Positions 1 to 9,890 of a DNA stretch of 64,000 nucleotides are shown in pieces (positions within the stretch are counted from its first letter, which is position 1; every line of letters begins with the position of its first letter). Source of the DNA: Verrucomicrobiia bacterium (GTDB taxonomy: Bacteria > Verrucomicrobiota > Verrucomicrobiia > Limisphaerales > DASXHY01); the NCBI GenBank assembly GCA_035629175.1, contig DASPIL010000036.1, positions 1-64,000 on the forward strand, read 5' to 3'. The notes below the pieces were generated by a model. That model made no database searches, was not told the origin of the DNA, and was given only the letters and a program-made list of their open reading frames with translations. A program made the position numbers and the translations under genes.

Positions 1-74
1 TTGGTTTCATCGCCGAGCGCCTGAAATGAATCCGCCAGTACGCAGGCTTCAGCCTTATTCTTTGAGGTTTCCAT
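1..74 (-). CDS. Probable ArsR-family regulator, 5' end only
   Basis: An ATG on the minus strand (complement of 72-74) opens a frame with no stop to the window edge, giving 24 complete codons. The peptide ends in SFQALGDET, which resembles the conserved start of the winged-helix domain in ArsR-family repressors (usually FKALGDxTRLRIL). The DNA-binding and metal-binding parts lie outside the window, so no ligand can be proposed. There is no strong ribosome binding site upstream, only a weak GGTGG. It is transcribed in the same direction as the large CotH gene upstream of it. The call rests on one short motif. Confidence 0.4.
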   Translation of the reverse strand, partial: METSKNKAEACVLADSFQALGDET

Positions 75-161
75 GCCACCGAGCCTATGCAGCACCCTCG
101 GACATCCGCGGTCCAAGCGTTTGCTAAATATATAAGCCCGACGCCGTGCTGCCCCCGGCTT

Positions 162-3100
162 CTACTCCAGGATCCGCAGTCGGAAGAACCCGTGCAGGCT
201 TTCGTCAATGCCGTTGGTGAACGAGAGCGGCACTCCCGTGCCAAGAATCGGGGCGCCGATCTCGATCCATTCCTCGTCGCCAAGCGAGTCCTTGTATTCC
301 AACTGATAGGTTTGTCCCGCGAAGGTTTGCCAGCTGAAGCGGTATTCGCCATCGACCGCTGAATGGCCGCCCAAAGGTGGAACCGGCGCCACAACCACCG
401 TGAAGCTTTGCGTGGCCGAAAGGCTGGGAGTTCCGTTGTCGGTGACCACCACCTGAAAAGTGTTCGTCGCTGGCGCTGTGGCGGGGGTCCATGTGAACAC
501 GCCGCTCTGTAATCCAATTTCGGCGTCCGCCGTTCCGCCCAGCAGCGCAAAGGAAAGCGCCTGGGCAGGCAGGTCGCTATCACTCGCGTCGACCGCAAAA
601 CTCAACGAGTAGCCCAGTGTCACAAGCCGGCTGGGAATGAACTGCAGCACAGGGGTTGAATTCGGAACCACATTCGGCAGCCGCGGCGTCGGCGCCGGCA
701 TGAAATATATCGAAGCTGCGCCGTCCGGGAAGCGTCCCTGGCTGACATCGGTTTGCTGGCTGCCGAATACCACCACATCGATTGGCGTGCCATCGGGCGC
801 GAACAGCCCCAGCGCCTCGCCACCCTTGCCGAGCGCGAAGTCGGCATGCAGGTCAACGCGATTGGTGGAATTCTGCGTTGACTCGTTGTCCGCCCAAACC
901 AGCAGTCTCCCTCCTGCGGGAACGATGTAGTGACCGTTATTGGGAATTTGGAATTGCAGCGGATTGTTGAGGTTGTCGGTAAGGTAATAGCCGCCGAGGT
1001 TCACCGCAGCTTCACCAGGATTGTAGATTTCGAACCAATCCTCGTACTGGCCGTCTGCCGGATCCGGCAGCGTAATGGAGTTATCGGCGAGCCACTCGTT
1101 GATGAACACGGAAAGGGGTGCCGACGCCCCGTTGTTCGTGACGCCTGGTGTTGGATAGAACAGGGCGCGGCGGTAGAACGGCTGCGCGTCCGGGACATCG
1201 CCGAAGCTCCAGTTGGCTGTAAGGTTTGTGTAATTCAGGTAATCGACGACCTGCACCTGATTGCTGATGGCCCGGCTGAGAATGACGCGGCCGCTTCGTG
1301 CCGGCAACTGGAACGCGGCGTGCCATTGGTTCAGCGCGTTCTGGTTCACCTGGTTGTCGCACCAGACGAGGTTGAACCCGCCGGCGCCGAGCGTTGCGTT
1401 TGCCGGAAACACCCAGCGTGTGAGGTTGGTGTGGGAATCGGAAAGATAATAGCCCGCGAGGCTGAAGTTCGTCGGGGCGCTATGATGAATTTCGACCCAC
1501 GAATCGCGCTGGCTGAAGTTATCCACTGGCCCCGTGAGATTCTCTGGCTGCACTTCATTGAGCCACACGGGAGGAAAGGGAGCGAGAGTCCGCGCGATAA
1601 CATTCGGCACGCCGGGTGAAGCGGCGGCCTGCGCCAGGCTCACAATATTGGTGTATTCCGCCTCCAGCTTCACACCGAACACCACATCCGTGCTGTCGGG
1701 CGCGGCTTGATGAACCTCGGCCGCGATATAGTTCATGCCAGGAACAAGCAACGAAGCTGGCAGCGTGAGAATGGTGGGCGCAGTGGCATCGCCGCTCCCT
1801 GGCGTGCCTGAAGCCAGCGTTGAATTGATGACCGTGCCTGGGTTCATCCGGACGCGCGGATTCACTTCGCCGCCATTTATATAAAGCACCATGCCATCAT
1901 CAACGTAGGCGGAAACGCGAAGGCGATACCCCTGCAGATTATTCGTCAGGTTGAACGCGGTGCGAAAGTAATACGCATGTCCAGATCCCACGTTGTTGAT
2001 CGGGAGTCGAGGGTCTCTCAACACGGTGCGGGTGAGCGGGCCAATCACCGCGTTGTTCTCGAAGGCCAGCAATCCGCCGCCCGCGGGCCAGTTGGCGTCG
2101 TTGTATCCGTTGGCTGTCCAGTTGACGCCATCGAGGTTGGACACCTGCATGAAGCGCCATGCATTGGTGTAATCGAGGAAAACGATTGAAGCGGGTGGTT
2201 GCGAAACAAAGTTGGAGTGACCGACGCTCCAGTTTCCAACCCGGCTGTTGTCCTGTGCAGTGTCCAGCAACTGCAATGAGAATCCATTGGTAACAATCGG
2301 CCAGGGCGGGACATTCTCGAACCTCACCCGATTCACGACCACCCAGTTCGTGCCGAGGTCCGGACGTTGCAGCGTGAGGGTTTCGCCGTCGTGATCGAGA
2401 ACACCGCTGTATTGGTCAAACGCAATGGCATTTGGACCGTACGTCTGATTAAACACCGCCAGGTTCTCAGCAAGCACAACAAACCCGCGGGGTGGAATGA
2501 AGGACCCAGGGGGAAACGTATAACCGAGACCATTCACGTTCCAACCTGAGACATCGAATGCGAAATTGGAATGTGTGTTGAACAGTTCCACGTAAGCCGC
2601 ACCCGGCGCTGCCGGGTCATGCATGATCTCGTTGAACACGACCTTGCCAGAGGGATCAACATCGACACCTGTATAATTCACCACCTTCGATCCGACAGCG
2701 GTCGGCAGCGGTTCGCCTTTCCGGTTCGAAGCCGAGATGCTGAGCGCATTGGTCCCGCTCAAAAGTGGCATGACGACGCTCCAATTCGATATTGTCGTCC
2801 AGCGGATCGGATAGGCGATGCCATTGATATTGATGAACTCAGCGGCGAGCGGCGCCGTACCCATGAGCGTCATCATGTTACTTCCCGCGATCACCTGGTA
2901 GGCGGGGCCGGCAACGCTGAACGCCACGTTCGGCAGAATCGATTGAAGGTAACTGCGGCGCTGGTTGATGAAATTCTTGATGAACTGCGGCGACGTCATC
3001 GGGATGCCATTCTGTTGGAACGCGGCATAACGCTGATCCAGCGCAACATCAGCGACACCCGGCATCAACGGGCCATCGACGGCTTCCTGAAATCCGCGGA

Positions 3101-6100
3101 GGTATTCGCGATGGAAGACCGGGTAGTTCAGAATCATCTGCCGCAATGAGGTGTCGAAGATTGTGTAGATGCTGTCGTTCGGCGCGTTGCCGCCGGCGCC
3201 GAGCGCAATCTCAATGTCCCACATCATCAGCCGCCAGCCCGCGTTGTCGGGTTTGTAGGCGAACATATTCTTGCCTCGGGCATAGGCGTAGCTGTCCCAG
3301 CTGCCGCAGATGTGATGCGTGATGACGGGCCGCAGGAAGTTGGGAACATCCATCCAGGTGCGAACCAGCGCCTCGTAATTTGCCGCACCCGTGTTGTTTA
3401 CGGCTGCAACGAGGTTCGTGAAGGGCGTCCAGTCGTTCGGATTTGCAGTGGCTCGCGGACGCCAGTTCCAACGATAGAATTTCGTATCGATCTCCCCGTT
3501 GCTTTTGTTCACGCGGTTGAGCGTTGCGTAGATGCTGCCCTGGTCCTGGCCGTTGTTCGCAAATTCAAACCAGCTCTCAATCTTCCGCAATTGCCCCGCT
3601 TCGTCGTCTGGAAAATATTCCCCGATCAACTCGCTGTTCGGCTGCTGAGTATCGTCGTAAATGGTCCCGCGCCGCTGTCCGTTGACGAACATATGCACGT
3701 GGCGGCGATGGTTGTAGGGCTGCCCCAGCTTGCGTGCGATCCAGTTCCCTGTGATGTCCACCTGTCCCGAGTCGTCATTGAAGAAGAAATTGCCCGAGAC
3801 CACATCGTAGGCCGTGAGCACGAACGGCTCGGATCCAAGGAACCGCTGATCGGGCGGAAAGTTGACTTCGTAATCGCAAGCAAAACCAAGCGGGCTGTCG
3901 TACTGGGGCGAATGAAACGGGCTGCCGCTGTACATCGTGTCGACATTGTAAACCGCACGGATGTTGTTGTAGACGAAGGTCGCATCGATCGTGTCGTTTG
4001 CGTTTTTCTCGCGGGATGCCCAGAACGCAATGTTGTTCGAGGTCACCCACAAACGATATGCACCGAAACTGCCGGTTTGCACTGCCTCCCCCCAGCGCAC
4101 GTGACATTCACGTTCCGGGTAACCTGCGGGAAACAGGCTTGATGCGCCGGCGCCGTCAGCAGCCGATATGTGGAACGCGGCCAGCCGGTTCGCTGGCTGC
4201 CCTGGGATGGTTGCTGAATAGAGACCATCTCCCGCCACCGCGTCTCCGCCCATTCCGTTGTCACGCATCTGCACGGTTGCAACTGTCGCACTTGGATCGA
4301 GACGGTAATTCAGCGAAACGGAACCGATGGTGTCGGGATCAATGACGCGTGCGGAAACCACGACCGCCTGGTTCAGCGCCGGCAGGACTGGGGAATGGCT
4401 GACGTCGAAAAGCGCCGGAGCGGCATTGGCAACGCGCCGTGAATTCACAAGGCCGGGCGTGCCGAGATTTGCGGGAATATCGAGGCGGCGCGACACCTCC
4501 ATCCAATTGCCGCGCACACGCAAAAGGACATATGGCGAACCTTTGAGCCACCGAACCTGCGCCCGAATAGTGCCCGTGTTCGCTCCGCCGACAGACATGG
4601 TTTGTGACAGCCCGCGCAGCACCTTGTTCGGGCCAGTGTCCCCACGGGCGGCTGAAATCAAATGCAGTCCGCTGCTCCCGCCGATTCCCGTGCCCGCTTC
4701 AATGAACGACTTCCGTGTGACACCGCCGAAGATCCATCCAAGGCCGCTGTTAAAATCGCCATTCGAAATCAGGTTCGCCCCGCCGTTGTTCCGAACTTCA
4801 ACGTTGTCAACGAGGGCTTCGCCATGGTCCTGCAAAAACATTTCGAAACGATTTGCCACCCCATAATCTGAGGGGCCTTCATGGGAGAACGATTGGCCGT
4901 TCTGGAGTACGTCCGTGACATCAATGCTGGTCCAGGTCGATTTTGTGCTTTCCTCGCTGTCCGCCCAATTGTAGGCGAGCCTGTTGTCAGCGCGGGGATC
5001 GATGAGTTCCAGAGAACTGCCGCCGCCGTCGCTCCACCTGCCCCACCGTCCGCCGTCCGCATAAGTGACTTCGTCCATCGTGATCTGGATGATGGTTGTG
5101 ACTCCATCAGCCACCACGTCATCGGGCATGACGAGTGCGATCCGTTCGCCGCTGTTGCGGAGCGATCCGCTGTAATTTCCAAAGGTGTTCGCCGCGTGGA
5201 GCTGCGGATATTTTGCCATCAAATGGGCTGCGTTTTTGGCAACAACCACGAACCCGCCAGCAACAATCACGGCGCCCAGGGGAAAGGTGAATTGGATGCC
5301 ATCCTGGATTTGCCAGCCGGCAAGCGAAACCGGAGCACCGCTGCGATTGTGCAACTCCAGATACTCGTCGTCGTCGAGTTCCGAAATCGGGTGATACATG
5401 ATTTCATTGATTCGCACCGAACTGATGTTCGGAGCGGCGTTGGGCGTGCCAACGGTCTGACCTGCAAGCCGCTGGAAATAGGGGCTGCCGTCAGGATGCC
5501 GGCCGGTCGGCACTCCATTTTCCTGGCCGCCGAACGTCACCGCATCCAGGACCCGCGTGCGATTGGAGTTCACGAGAAGGATCGTTTCGCCCGCCGACGA
5601 CAAGGAGAAGCCGAGCTGCGCATCCGTGAAAGCAAGAAATCCTCCGGCTGGAATCATGGTGCCGTTTGGGATGCGGAACTTGTTCGTGTCCACATCGTCG
5701 CTTAACCACAGCCCGGAAACATTCACGGGCTGGGTGGACGTATTGAAAAGCTCGATGTAATCACGCTGCGGCAGATCCGTGTGCGCGAGGTATTCATTGA
5801 TGACGATGGCCCCGGCAGGATCAGCAACGGCGACATCCAGGCTGCCTGGCGATCCGCCGATCACGGCGCTTGCAGACCACGCGCGCGGATCGTTCTCGCC
5901 ATAACTCGGGTGACTCAGGACGAGCGAATGTCCCGCGCCGTCGGCTGCGGCCGGCCAGGGAGAGGTGCTGCTGTAGTTGATTTCGAGGAGCCGCCCGCCG
6001 AGTTCGTTCAGCAGGATAATCTCACCCCCGGCGTTGTTCAATCGTTGCGAAAAGGGCCCCAGGCAACTCACGCCATAAAAACTCTGGGCCGCTGCCGGAT

Positions 6101-6422
6101 TGCGGGCGATTACGAGGATCTGGCCCGGCGTGATCTGCGTGCCAGCGGGAAATGAATACGAAATTTCACCCTCGATTTTGTGTCCTGTCAGGTCTTCCGT
6201 GATGACCCCTGTGTTCCGCAATTCGATAAACTCGAGATCGTCGCCCCCTGTCCAGGACACGTGCGGATGATACATGATTTCGGTGATCACGAGTGCGGTC
6301 CTGCGGCTGGAGGGGCCAGGCGGCTCCGCGGCGCGCACGGCCTCGCGCGGCAACATGAATGCGGCAACGAGCGCGATGAGATGAAGGAAGGACCATGGCC
6401 TGGAACCGCTGAATCGGAACAT
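162..6422 (-). CDS. Giant secreted lamin-tail-domain / CotH-kinase protein
   Basis: This codes for about 2,087 residues. I chose the ATG at 6422 over one 36 bases upstream because it places a signal peptide (MFRFSG, then a hydrophobic stretch ending LPREAVRA) at the N terminus. About six lamin-tail-like repeats can be seen, each opening with a (I/V)NEIMxxP-type strand followed by (D/E)xxELxN and GWxL-type motifs. They begin near residues 45, 205, 335, 1260, 1615 and 1775. A CotH-kinase-like domain lies at about 775-1160, with SWDSYAYARGKNMF and MMWDIEIALG as candidate catalytic and metal-binding segments. An Ig/cadherin-like segment and a C-terminal YQLEYKDSL-type domain common in verrucomicrobial surface proteins follow. 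CotH proteins are known as atypical protein kinases in spore coats; here the protein is probably exported and cell-surface. Substrate unknown. Confidence 0.85.
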   Translation of the reverse strand: MFRFSGSRPWSFLHLIALVAAFMLPREAVRAAEPPGPSSRRTALVITEIMYHPHVSWTGGDDLEFIELRNTGVITEDLTGHKIEGEISYSFPAGTQITPGQILVIARNPAAAQSFYGVSCLGPFSQRLNNAGGEIILLNELGGRLLEINYSSTSPWPAAADGAGHSLVLSHPSYGENDPRAWSASAVIGGSPGSLDVAVADPAGAIVINEYLAHTDLPQRDYIELFNTSTQPVNVSGLWLSDDVDTNKFRIPNGTMIPAGGFLAFTDAQLGFSLSSAGETILLVNSNRTRVLDAVTFGGQENGVPTGRHPDGSPYFQRLAGQTVGTPNAAPNISSVRINEIMYHPISELDDDEYLELHNRSGAPVSLAGWQIQDGIQFTFPLGAVIVAGGFVVVAKNAAHLMAKYPQLHAANTFGNYSGSLRNSGERIALVMPDDVVADGVTTIIQITMDEVTYADGGRWGRWSDGGGSSLELIDPRADNRLAYNWADSEESTKSTWTSIDVTDVLQNGQSFSHEGPSDYGVANRFEMFLQDHGEALVDNVEVRNNGGANLISNGDFNSGLGWIFGGVTRKSFIEAGTGIGGSSGLHLISAARGDTGPNKVLRGLSQTMSVGGANTGTIRAQVRWLKGSPYVLLRVRGNWMEVSRRLDIPANLGTPGLVNSRRVANAAPALFDVSHSPVLPALNQAVVVSARVIDPDTIGSVSLNYRLDPSATVATVQMRDNGMGGDAVAGDGLYSATIPGQPANRLAAFHISAADGAGASSLFPAGYPERECHVRWGEAVQTGSFGAYRLWVTSNNIAFWASREKNANDTIDATFVYNNIRAVYNVDTMYSGSPFHSPQYDSPLGFACDYEVNFPPDQRFLGSEPFVLTAYDVVSGNFFFNDDSGQVDITGNWIARKLGQPYNHRRHVHMFVNGQRRGTIYDDTQQPNSELIGEYFPDDEAGQLRKIESWFEFANNGQDQGSIYATLNRVNKSNGEIDTKFYRWNWRPRATANPNDWTPFTNLVAAVNNTGAANYEALVRTWMDVPNFLRPVITHHICGSWDSYAYARGKNMFAYKPDNAGWRLMMWDIEIALGAGGNAPNDSIYTIFDTSLRQMILNYPVFHREYLRGFQEAVDGPLMPGVADVALDQRYAAFQQNGIPMTSPQFIKNFINQRRSYLQSILPNVAFSVAGPAYQVIAGSNMMTLMGTAPLAAEFININGIAYPIRWTTISNWSVVMPLLSGTNALSISASNRKGEPLPTAVGSKVVNYTGVDVDPSGKVVFNEIMHDPAAPGAAYVELFNTHSNFAFDVSGWNVNGLGYTFPPGSFIPPRGFVVLAENLAVFNQTYGPNAIAFDQYSGVLDHDGETLTLQRPDLGTNWVVVNRVRFENVPPWPIVTNGFSLQLLDTAQDNSRVGNWSVGHSNFVSQPPASIVFLDYTNAWRFMQVSNLDGVNWTANGYNDANWPAGGGLLAFENNAVIGPLTRTVLRDPRLPINNVGSGHAYYFRTAFNLTNNLQGYRLRVSAYVDDGMVLYINGGEVNPRVRMNPGTVINSTLASGTPGSGDATAPTILTLPASLLVPGMNYIAAEVHQAAPDSTDVVFGVKLEAEYTNIVSLAQAAASPGVPNVIARTLAPFPPVWLNEVQPENLTGPVDNFSQRDSWVEIHHSAPTNFSLAGYYLSDSHTNLTRWVFPANATLGAGGFNLVWCDNQVNQNALNQWHAAFQLPARSGRVILSRAISNQVQVVDYLNYTNLTANWSFGDVPDAQPFYRRALFYPTPGVTNNGASAPLSVFINEWLADNSITLPDPADGQYEDWFEIYNPGEAAVNLGGYYLTDNLNNPLQFQIPNNGHYIVPAGGRLLVWADNESTQNSTNRVDLHADFALGKGGEALGLFAPDGTPIDVVVFGSQQTDVSQGRFPDGAASIYFMPAPTPRLPNVVPNSTPVLQFIPSRLVTLGYSLSFAVDASDSDLPAQALSFALLGGTADAEIGLQSGVFTWTPATAPATNTFQVVVTDNGTPSLSATQSFTVVVAPVPPLGGHSAVDGEYRFSWQTFAGQTYQLEYKDSLGDEEWIEIGAPILGTGVPLSFTNGIDESLHGFFRLRILE

Positions 6423-6613
6423 CGAGACCCCGGATTGAGGAACGCTTGGCAGATACATCTTGAAACGCTGTGACTGTATCTGGCGCGAGGGTCACTGAAA
6501 ACCTCTAATCCTTGGCTCGAACCAAAAAACTTTTCTTTCTGATTGACCCAAGCGGGGCAACTATGACGAGATGTTAGGCCGCTAGTTGTTGAGGCCGGTT
6601 AGCTTTACTCAGA

Positions 6614-9600
6614 ATGGCTAAAACCTTGATCAGAAATAGAAACGGCTCGCGCGCGGGAAGCACCAAATACGATGCGAACCAGAAGGTTTTATCACAAACC
6701 TATGGCGCGCTGGCTGATCTCCGCCGCGAGCTTTCAGACTCGAAATCCGCCGTTGCCGAGCGGGAGGAGCTGCTTCGCAGTTTTTCCGTATGCCCGGATT
6801 CCCAGCGCGCCTGGCTGCTGCTCGAAGATTACTTCGAGAAGCTTTCGCTTTCGCGCAAGGACTTCCCTGCGAATGACTGGTGGCCGAGATTGCTGGCAGC
6901 CCAGGGCAGCAGCCGCCTTGAGGAACTCGCATTCCTGTTCCTGCGCGCCCACCGCTCGCCGCCTTCTGAACTTGCGCCCCATGCGAATCTCAGCCGGTTC
7001 GCGGAGGTCGAAGAGGCCGAGCAGGAGCAACGCCTGGTGCGCGAACTCGAGGGGTGGCTCTTCCCGCAACGGCCGGTGCATCTCGACACGCCCCGCGCCT
7101 CGTTGCGCGTGCTGTGCCAGCCTCAAGCCGATACCGAACTTCTCTCGCGCAACCGCCTGGCAGTCCAGTTTCATCTGACCCGCCCGCGCACGGGCGAAAA
7201 GGTGCGCTCACTGCACGACATCCTGGAACTGACCACACGCGCCGCGCACGAACAGGAATTGTTTCCGCCGCAGGATTGGGAATTCATCCAATGGCTTGCC
7301 GAAACGCATCATCACCGCAAGGACGGCGATGCCACCCTGCTTCTCTCAAACAGCGAACTGATGCATTGGCTGGCGCGCTGGGGACACACGGGACGGCTCG
7401 TTCAGGCGACGGATCACAAGCCGCTGGTATTCCATGGCCAGCTCGCGGAACTCGTGCCGCACCTGCAAAACGGCGGACCGGATCTTTCCTTCACGCACCA
7501 GCTTGTGTTGCCCGACCGGCAGGTCTGCTCGCTCGAACAGGTGCATTTCTTTTCGTCGCAGCCGCCGCTCGTGCTGGCGGGGAGCACATTTTACCTGTTG
7601 CGCAACGCGCCGCCGCATTCCGTCATTGATCTCTGGAAAAACCGGCCGGCGGTACCTGTTCGCAAGCTCAGCCATCGCCTGCTCACGCACCTGCGCCGCA
7701 CGCAGGCGAACAATGGCCTGGACTGGGAGGAACTCTGCATCGCGCATCCGGCCACGCCGCAATTTGTTTTCGAACTGCTCGATGACACGGTGCGCCTTCG
7801 CCTGCTCGCCACGAGCAAGCGGGACGAGAGCCACTGGATTTGGAATGGCCACGAATGGCAGTTGAATGAGCCTCGTCGGAGGCCGCTGGACAAACCGGAG
7901 ATTCTGGATGATCCACGCCTGGAGCCCGCCACCCAGTGGCTGCGAAAGCTCGACTGGTTTACGCCCGAGCCAGGCCTCTGGGTCGGCGACGCGAATGAAA
8001 ATTTCCTTGGGACGCTTGCCTATGCGTGGACGGATCGCCCGCCCGATGCCGAGTTCCTTGGCAATCCTTCGTTCCAGCGCCTGTTCCTTGCGCCGCGCCA
8101 GCTCAAGCCGCGGCTGATCGTGAAGGGCAGCGGCATTGATTGGCTGTCCGTCTCAGCTGAATGGGAACAGGAAGGCCTGAAGCTGACATCCGCCGACCTG
8201 CAGCGCCTGGCGGTCGCCACAAGCCGTTTCGTGAAGCTGCCTGATTCAGGGTGGGTGGAACTCGACACTGCCGCTGTTCAATCGGCTCATGAAGCCATGG
8301 CGGATCTGGGTGTGGACGGCCTGGTGCCGATTGCGCAAAAGATTGGCCTTGAGCAGGCTGCGCATCTCGATGACGAGGGGCTTAAGCGATTTGCGGATTC
8401 GCCCGCGGCGAAGACCCTGCGCGAAAATCTCAAGAACTTCAAAGGCGTGCCATCGGCCGAAGTGCCTTCGACCGTGCAGGCCGAGCTGCGTCCGTACCAA
8501 AAGGATGGATTCGATTTCCTTTGCCATCTAACCCAAATCCGGCTGGGTGGCGTGCTTGCCGACGACATGGGACTTGGGAAAACGCTGCAGACATTGTCCT
8601 GGATGTCATGGCTTCACGCCCGTCACAAAAAGAATTCCAAACCATGCCTGGTGATTTGCCCCGCTTCAGTTCTCTACAACTGGCGTCGGGAAGCGGAACG
8701 TTTCACCCCGCATCTCAAGGTGCTCGTGCTCGAGAGCGGTTCCGCCCGCCACGTGTTGCGCAAACAAATTCCACAGCATGACATCATCGTCACCAATTAC
8801 GCGCTGTTGCGCCGCGACCTGGAGGAGCTGCAGAAGTTCCAGTTCCGCGCGATCATTCTCGATGAGGCGCAGTTCATCAAGAATCCCGGCGCGCAGGTCA
8901 CCCAATCCGTCAAGCAACTGAAGTCAGAGCACCGCCTCGCCTTGACGGGAACACCGCTGGAAAATCGCCTGCTCGATTTGTGGAGCATCGTGGATTTCGT
9001 CCAGCCAGGGTATCTCAACACGCAGGAACACTTTCTTGAAACGTACGAACCGCGCGGCGGTGACAACGCCGATTCTGCGCAACGCATCGCGCGCCGGCGT
9101 CTCTCTGCCAAGCTGCGCCCGCTGTTGCTGCGCCGCTTGAAGAAGCATGTCGCGAAGGATCTGCCCGATCGCATCGAACAGCGGCGCGATTGCGAGCTGG
9201 GAGAGGAACAGCGGAAACTGTACCTTGCGGAACTGCGTCGCAGCCGCGACCAGGTGATGCAGGCGGTCGCGGAGAAGGGCATCAACAAAAGCAAGATGCA
9301 CGTCCTGGCGGCTCTCACGCGCCTTCGCCAGATTTGCTGCCATCCGCGCCTCGTCGGCAACGATTCGCTTTCAGGCAAAACGGAAACGCTGTTCGAATTG
9401 CTGGATGCGCTGCTGATGGAAGGCCAGAAGGTTCTCGTGTTCAGCCAGTTTGTGCAGATGCTTGAACTGCTCGAGAGTGAATGCCGCGTTCGCAATATCA
9501 GCACGCACATCTTGACCGGCCAGACGAAGGATCGCCAGCAGGTGGTGTCCTCATTCCAGGAAGACCCGAATCCCGCCGTATTCCTGTTGAGCCTGCGGGC

Positions 9601-9880
9601 AGCGGGAACGGGCTTGAATCTCACGACCGCGAGCTACGTGGTGCTCTACGATCCGTGGTGGAATCCCGCCGTTGAAGCGCAGGCGATCGATCGCTCGCAT
9701 CGCATCGGGCAAACGCAGACGGTAAACGCCTATCGCCTCATCTCGCCGGGAACGGTGGAAGAAAAGATCTGGGAACTGCAACAGAGCAAGGCCCAGACCA
9801 TTGCCGACGTGCTTGGGGAGGAAGGTTTCGCCCGCAGCCTTTCGCAGGCGGATCTGGAATACCTGTTCTCGGAGGACTGA
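6614..9880 (+). CDS. SNF2/SWI2-family DEAD-like helicase
   Basis: This 1,088-residue protein has the complete SNF2 ATPase set in its C-terminal half: DDMGLGKTLQTLSW (motif I, about residue 650), DEAQFIKN (motif II, about 750), LTGTPLENRLLDLWS (motif III, about 777), VLVFSQFVQMLELL (motif IV), and RAAGTGLNL with AIDRSHRIGQ (motifs V and VI, about 1000-1034). The first 640 residues have no motif I recognise and may hold a SNF2-associated or SWIM-like region. Bacterial members are assumed to remodel protein-nucleic-acid complexes or act with RNA polymerase (RapA-like); the exact role is unknown. It stands alone: the upstream gene is divergent and the downstream gene converges with a 10-base gap. 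No phage-defence genes adjoin it, so a housekeeping role is more likely than a DISARM-type one. Confidence 0.9.
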   Translation: MAKTLIRNRNGSRAGSTKYDANQKVLSQTYGALADLRRELSDSKSAVAEREELLRSFSVCPDSQRAWLLLEDYFEKLSLSRKDFPANDWWPRLLAAQGSSRLEELAFLFLRAHRSPPSELAPHANLSRFAEVEEAEQEQRLVRELEGWLFPQRPVHLDTPRASLRVLCQPQADTELLSRNRLAVQFHLTRPRTGEKVRSLHDILELTTRAAHEQELFPPQDWEFIQWLAETHHHRKDGDATLLLSNSELMHWLARWGHTGRLVQATDHKPLVFHGQLAELVPHLQNGGPDLSFTHQLVLPDRQVCSLEQVHFFSSQPPLVLAGSTFYLLRNAPPHSVIDLWKNRPAVPVRKLSHRLLTHLRRTQANNGLDWEELCIAHPATPQFVFELLDDTVRLRLLATSKRDESHWIWNGHEWQLNEPRRRPLDKPEILDDPRLEPATQWLRKLDWFTPEPGLWVGDANENFLGTLAYAWTDRPPDAEFLGNPSFQRLFLAPRQLKPRLIVKGSGIDWLSVSAEWEQEGLKLTSADLQRLAVATSRFVKLPDSGWVELDTAAVQSAHEAMADLGVDGLVPIAQKIGLEQAAHLDDEGLKRFADSPAAKTLRENLKNFKGVPSAEVPSTVQAELRPYQKDGFDFLCHLTQIRLGGVLADDMGLGKTLQTLSWMSWLHARHKKNSKPCLVICPASVLYNWRREAERFTPHLKVLVLESGSARHVLRKQIPQHDIIVTNYALLRRDLEELQKFQFRAIILDEAQFIKNPGAQVTQSVKQLKSEHRLALTGTPLENRLLDLWSIVDFVQPGYLNTQEHFLETYEPRGGDNADSAQRIARRRLSAKLRPLLLRRLKKHVAKDLPDRIEQRRDCELGEEQRKLYLAELRRSRDQVMQAVAEKGINKSKMHVLAALTRLRQICCHPRLVGNDSLSGKTETLFELLDALLMEGQKVLVFSQFVQMLELLESECRVRNISTHILTGQTKDRQQVVSSFQEDPNPAVFLLSLRAAGTGLNLTTASYVVLYDPWWNPAVEAQAIDRSHRIGQTQTVNAYRLISPGTVEEKIWELQQSKAQTIADVLGEEGFARSLSQADLEYLFSED

Positions 9881-9890
9881 TCCTAAAGAG

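Noticed and set aside
3312-4142. Forward frame of 276 codons inside the CotH gene
   Set aside because: It is a shadow of the large minus-strand gene; no domain motif or ribosome binding site supports it. The same holds for the frames at 930-1619 and 4881-5705.
6543-6567. TTGACC with TATGAC upstream of the SNF2 gene
   Set aside because: The spacing is only 13 bases, too short for a sigma-70 promoter.
6614-9880. SNF2 protein as part of a phage-defence island
   Set aside because: No methylase, nuclease, PLD or DUF1998 partners characteristic of DISARM adjoin it, and its neighbours are envelope genes.
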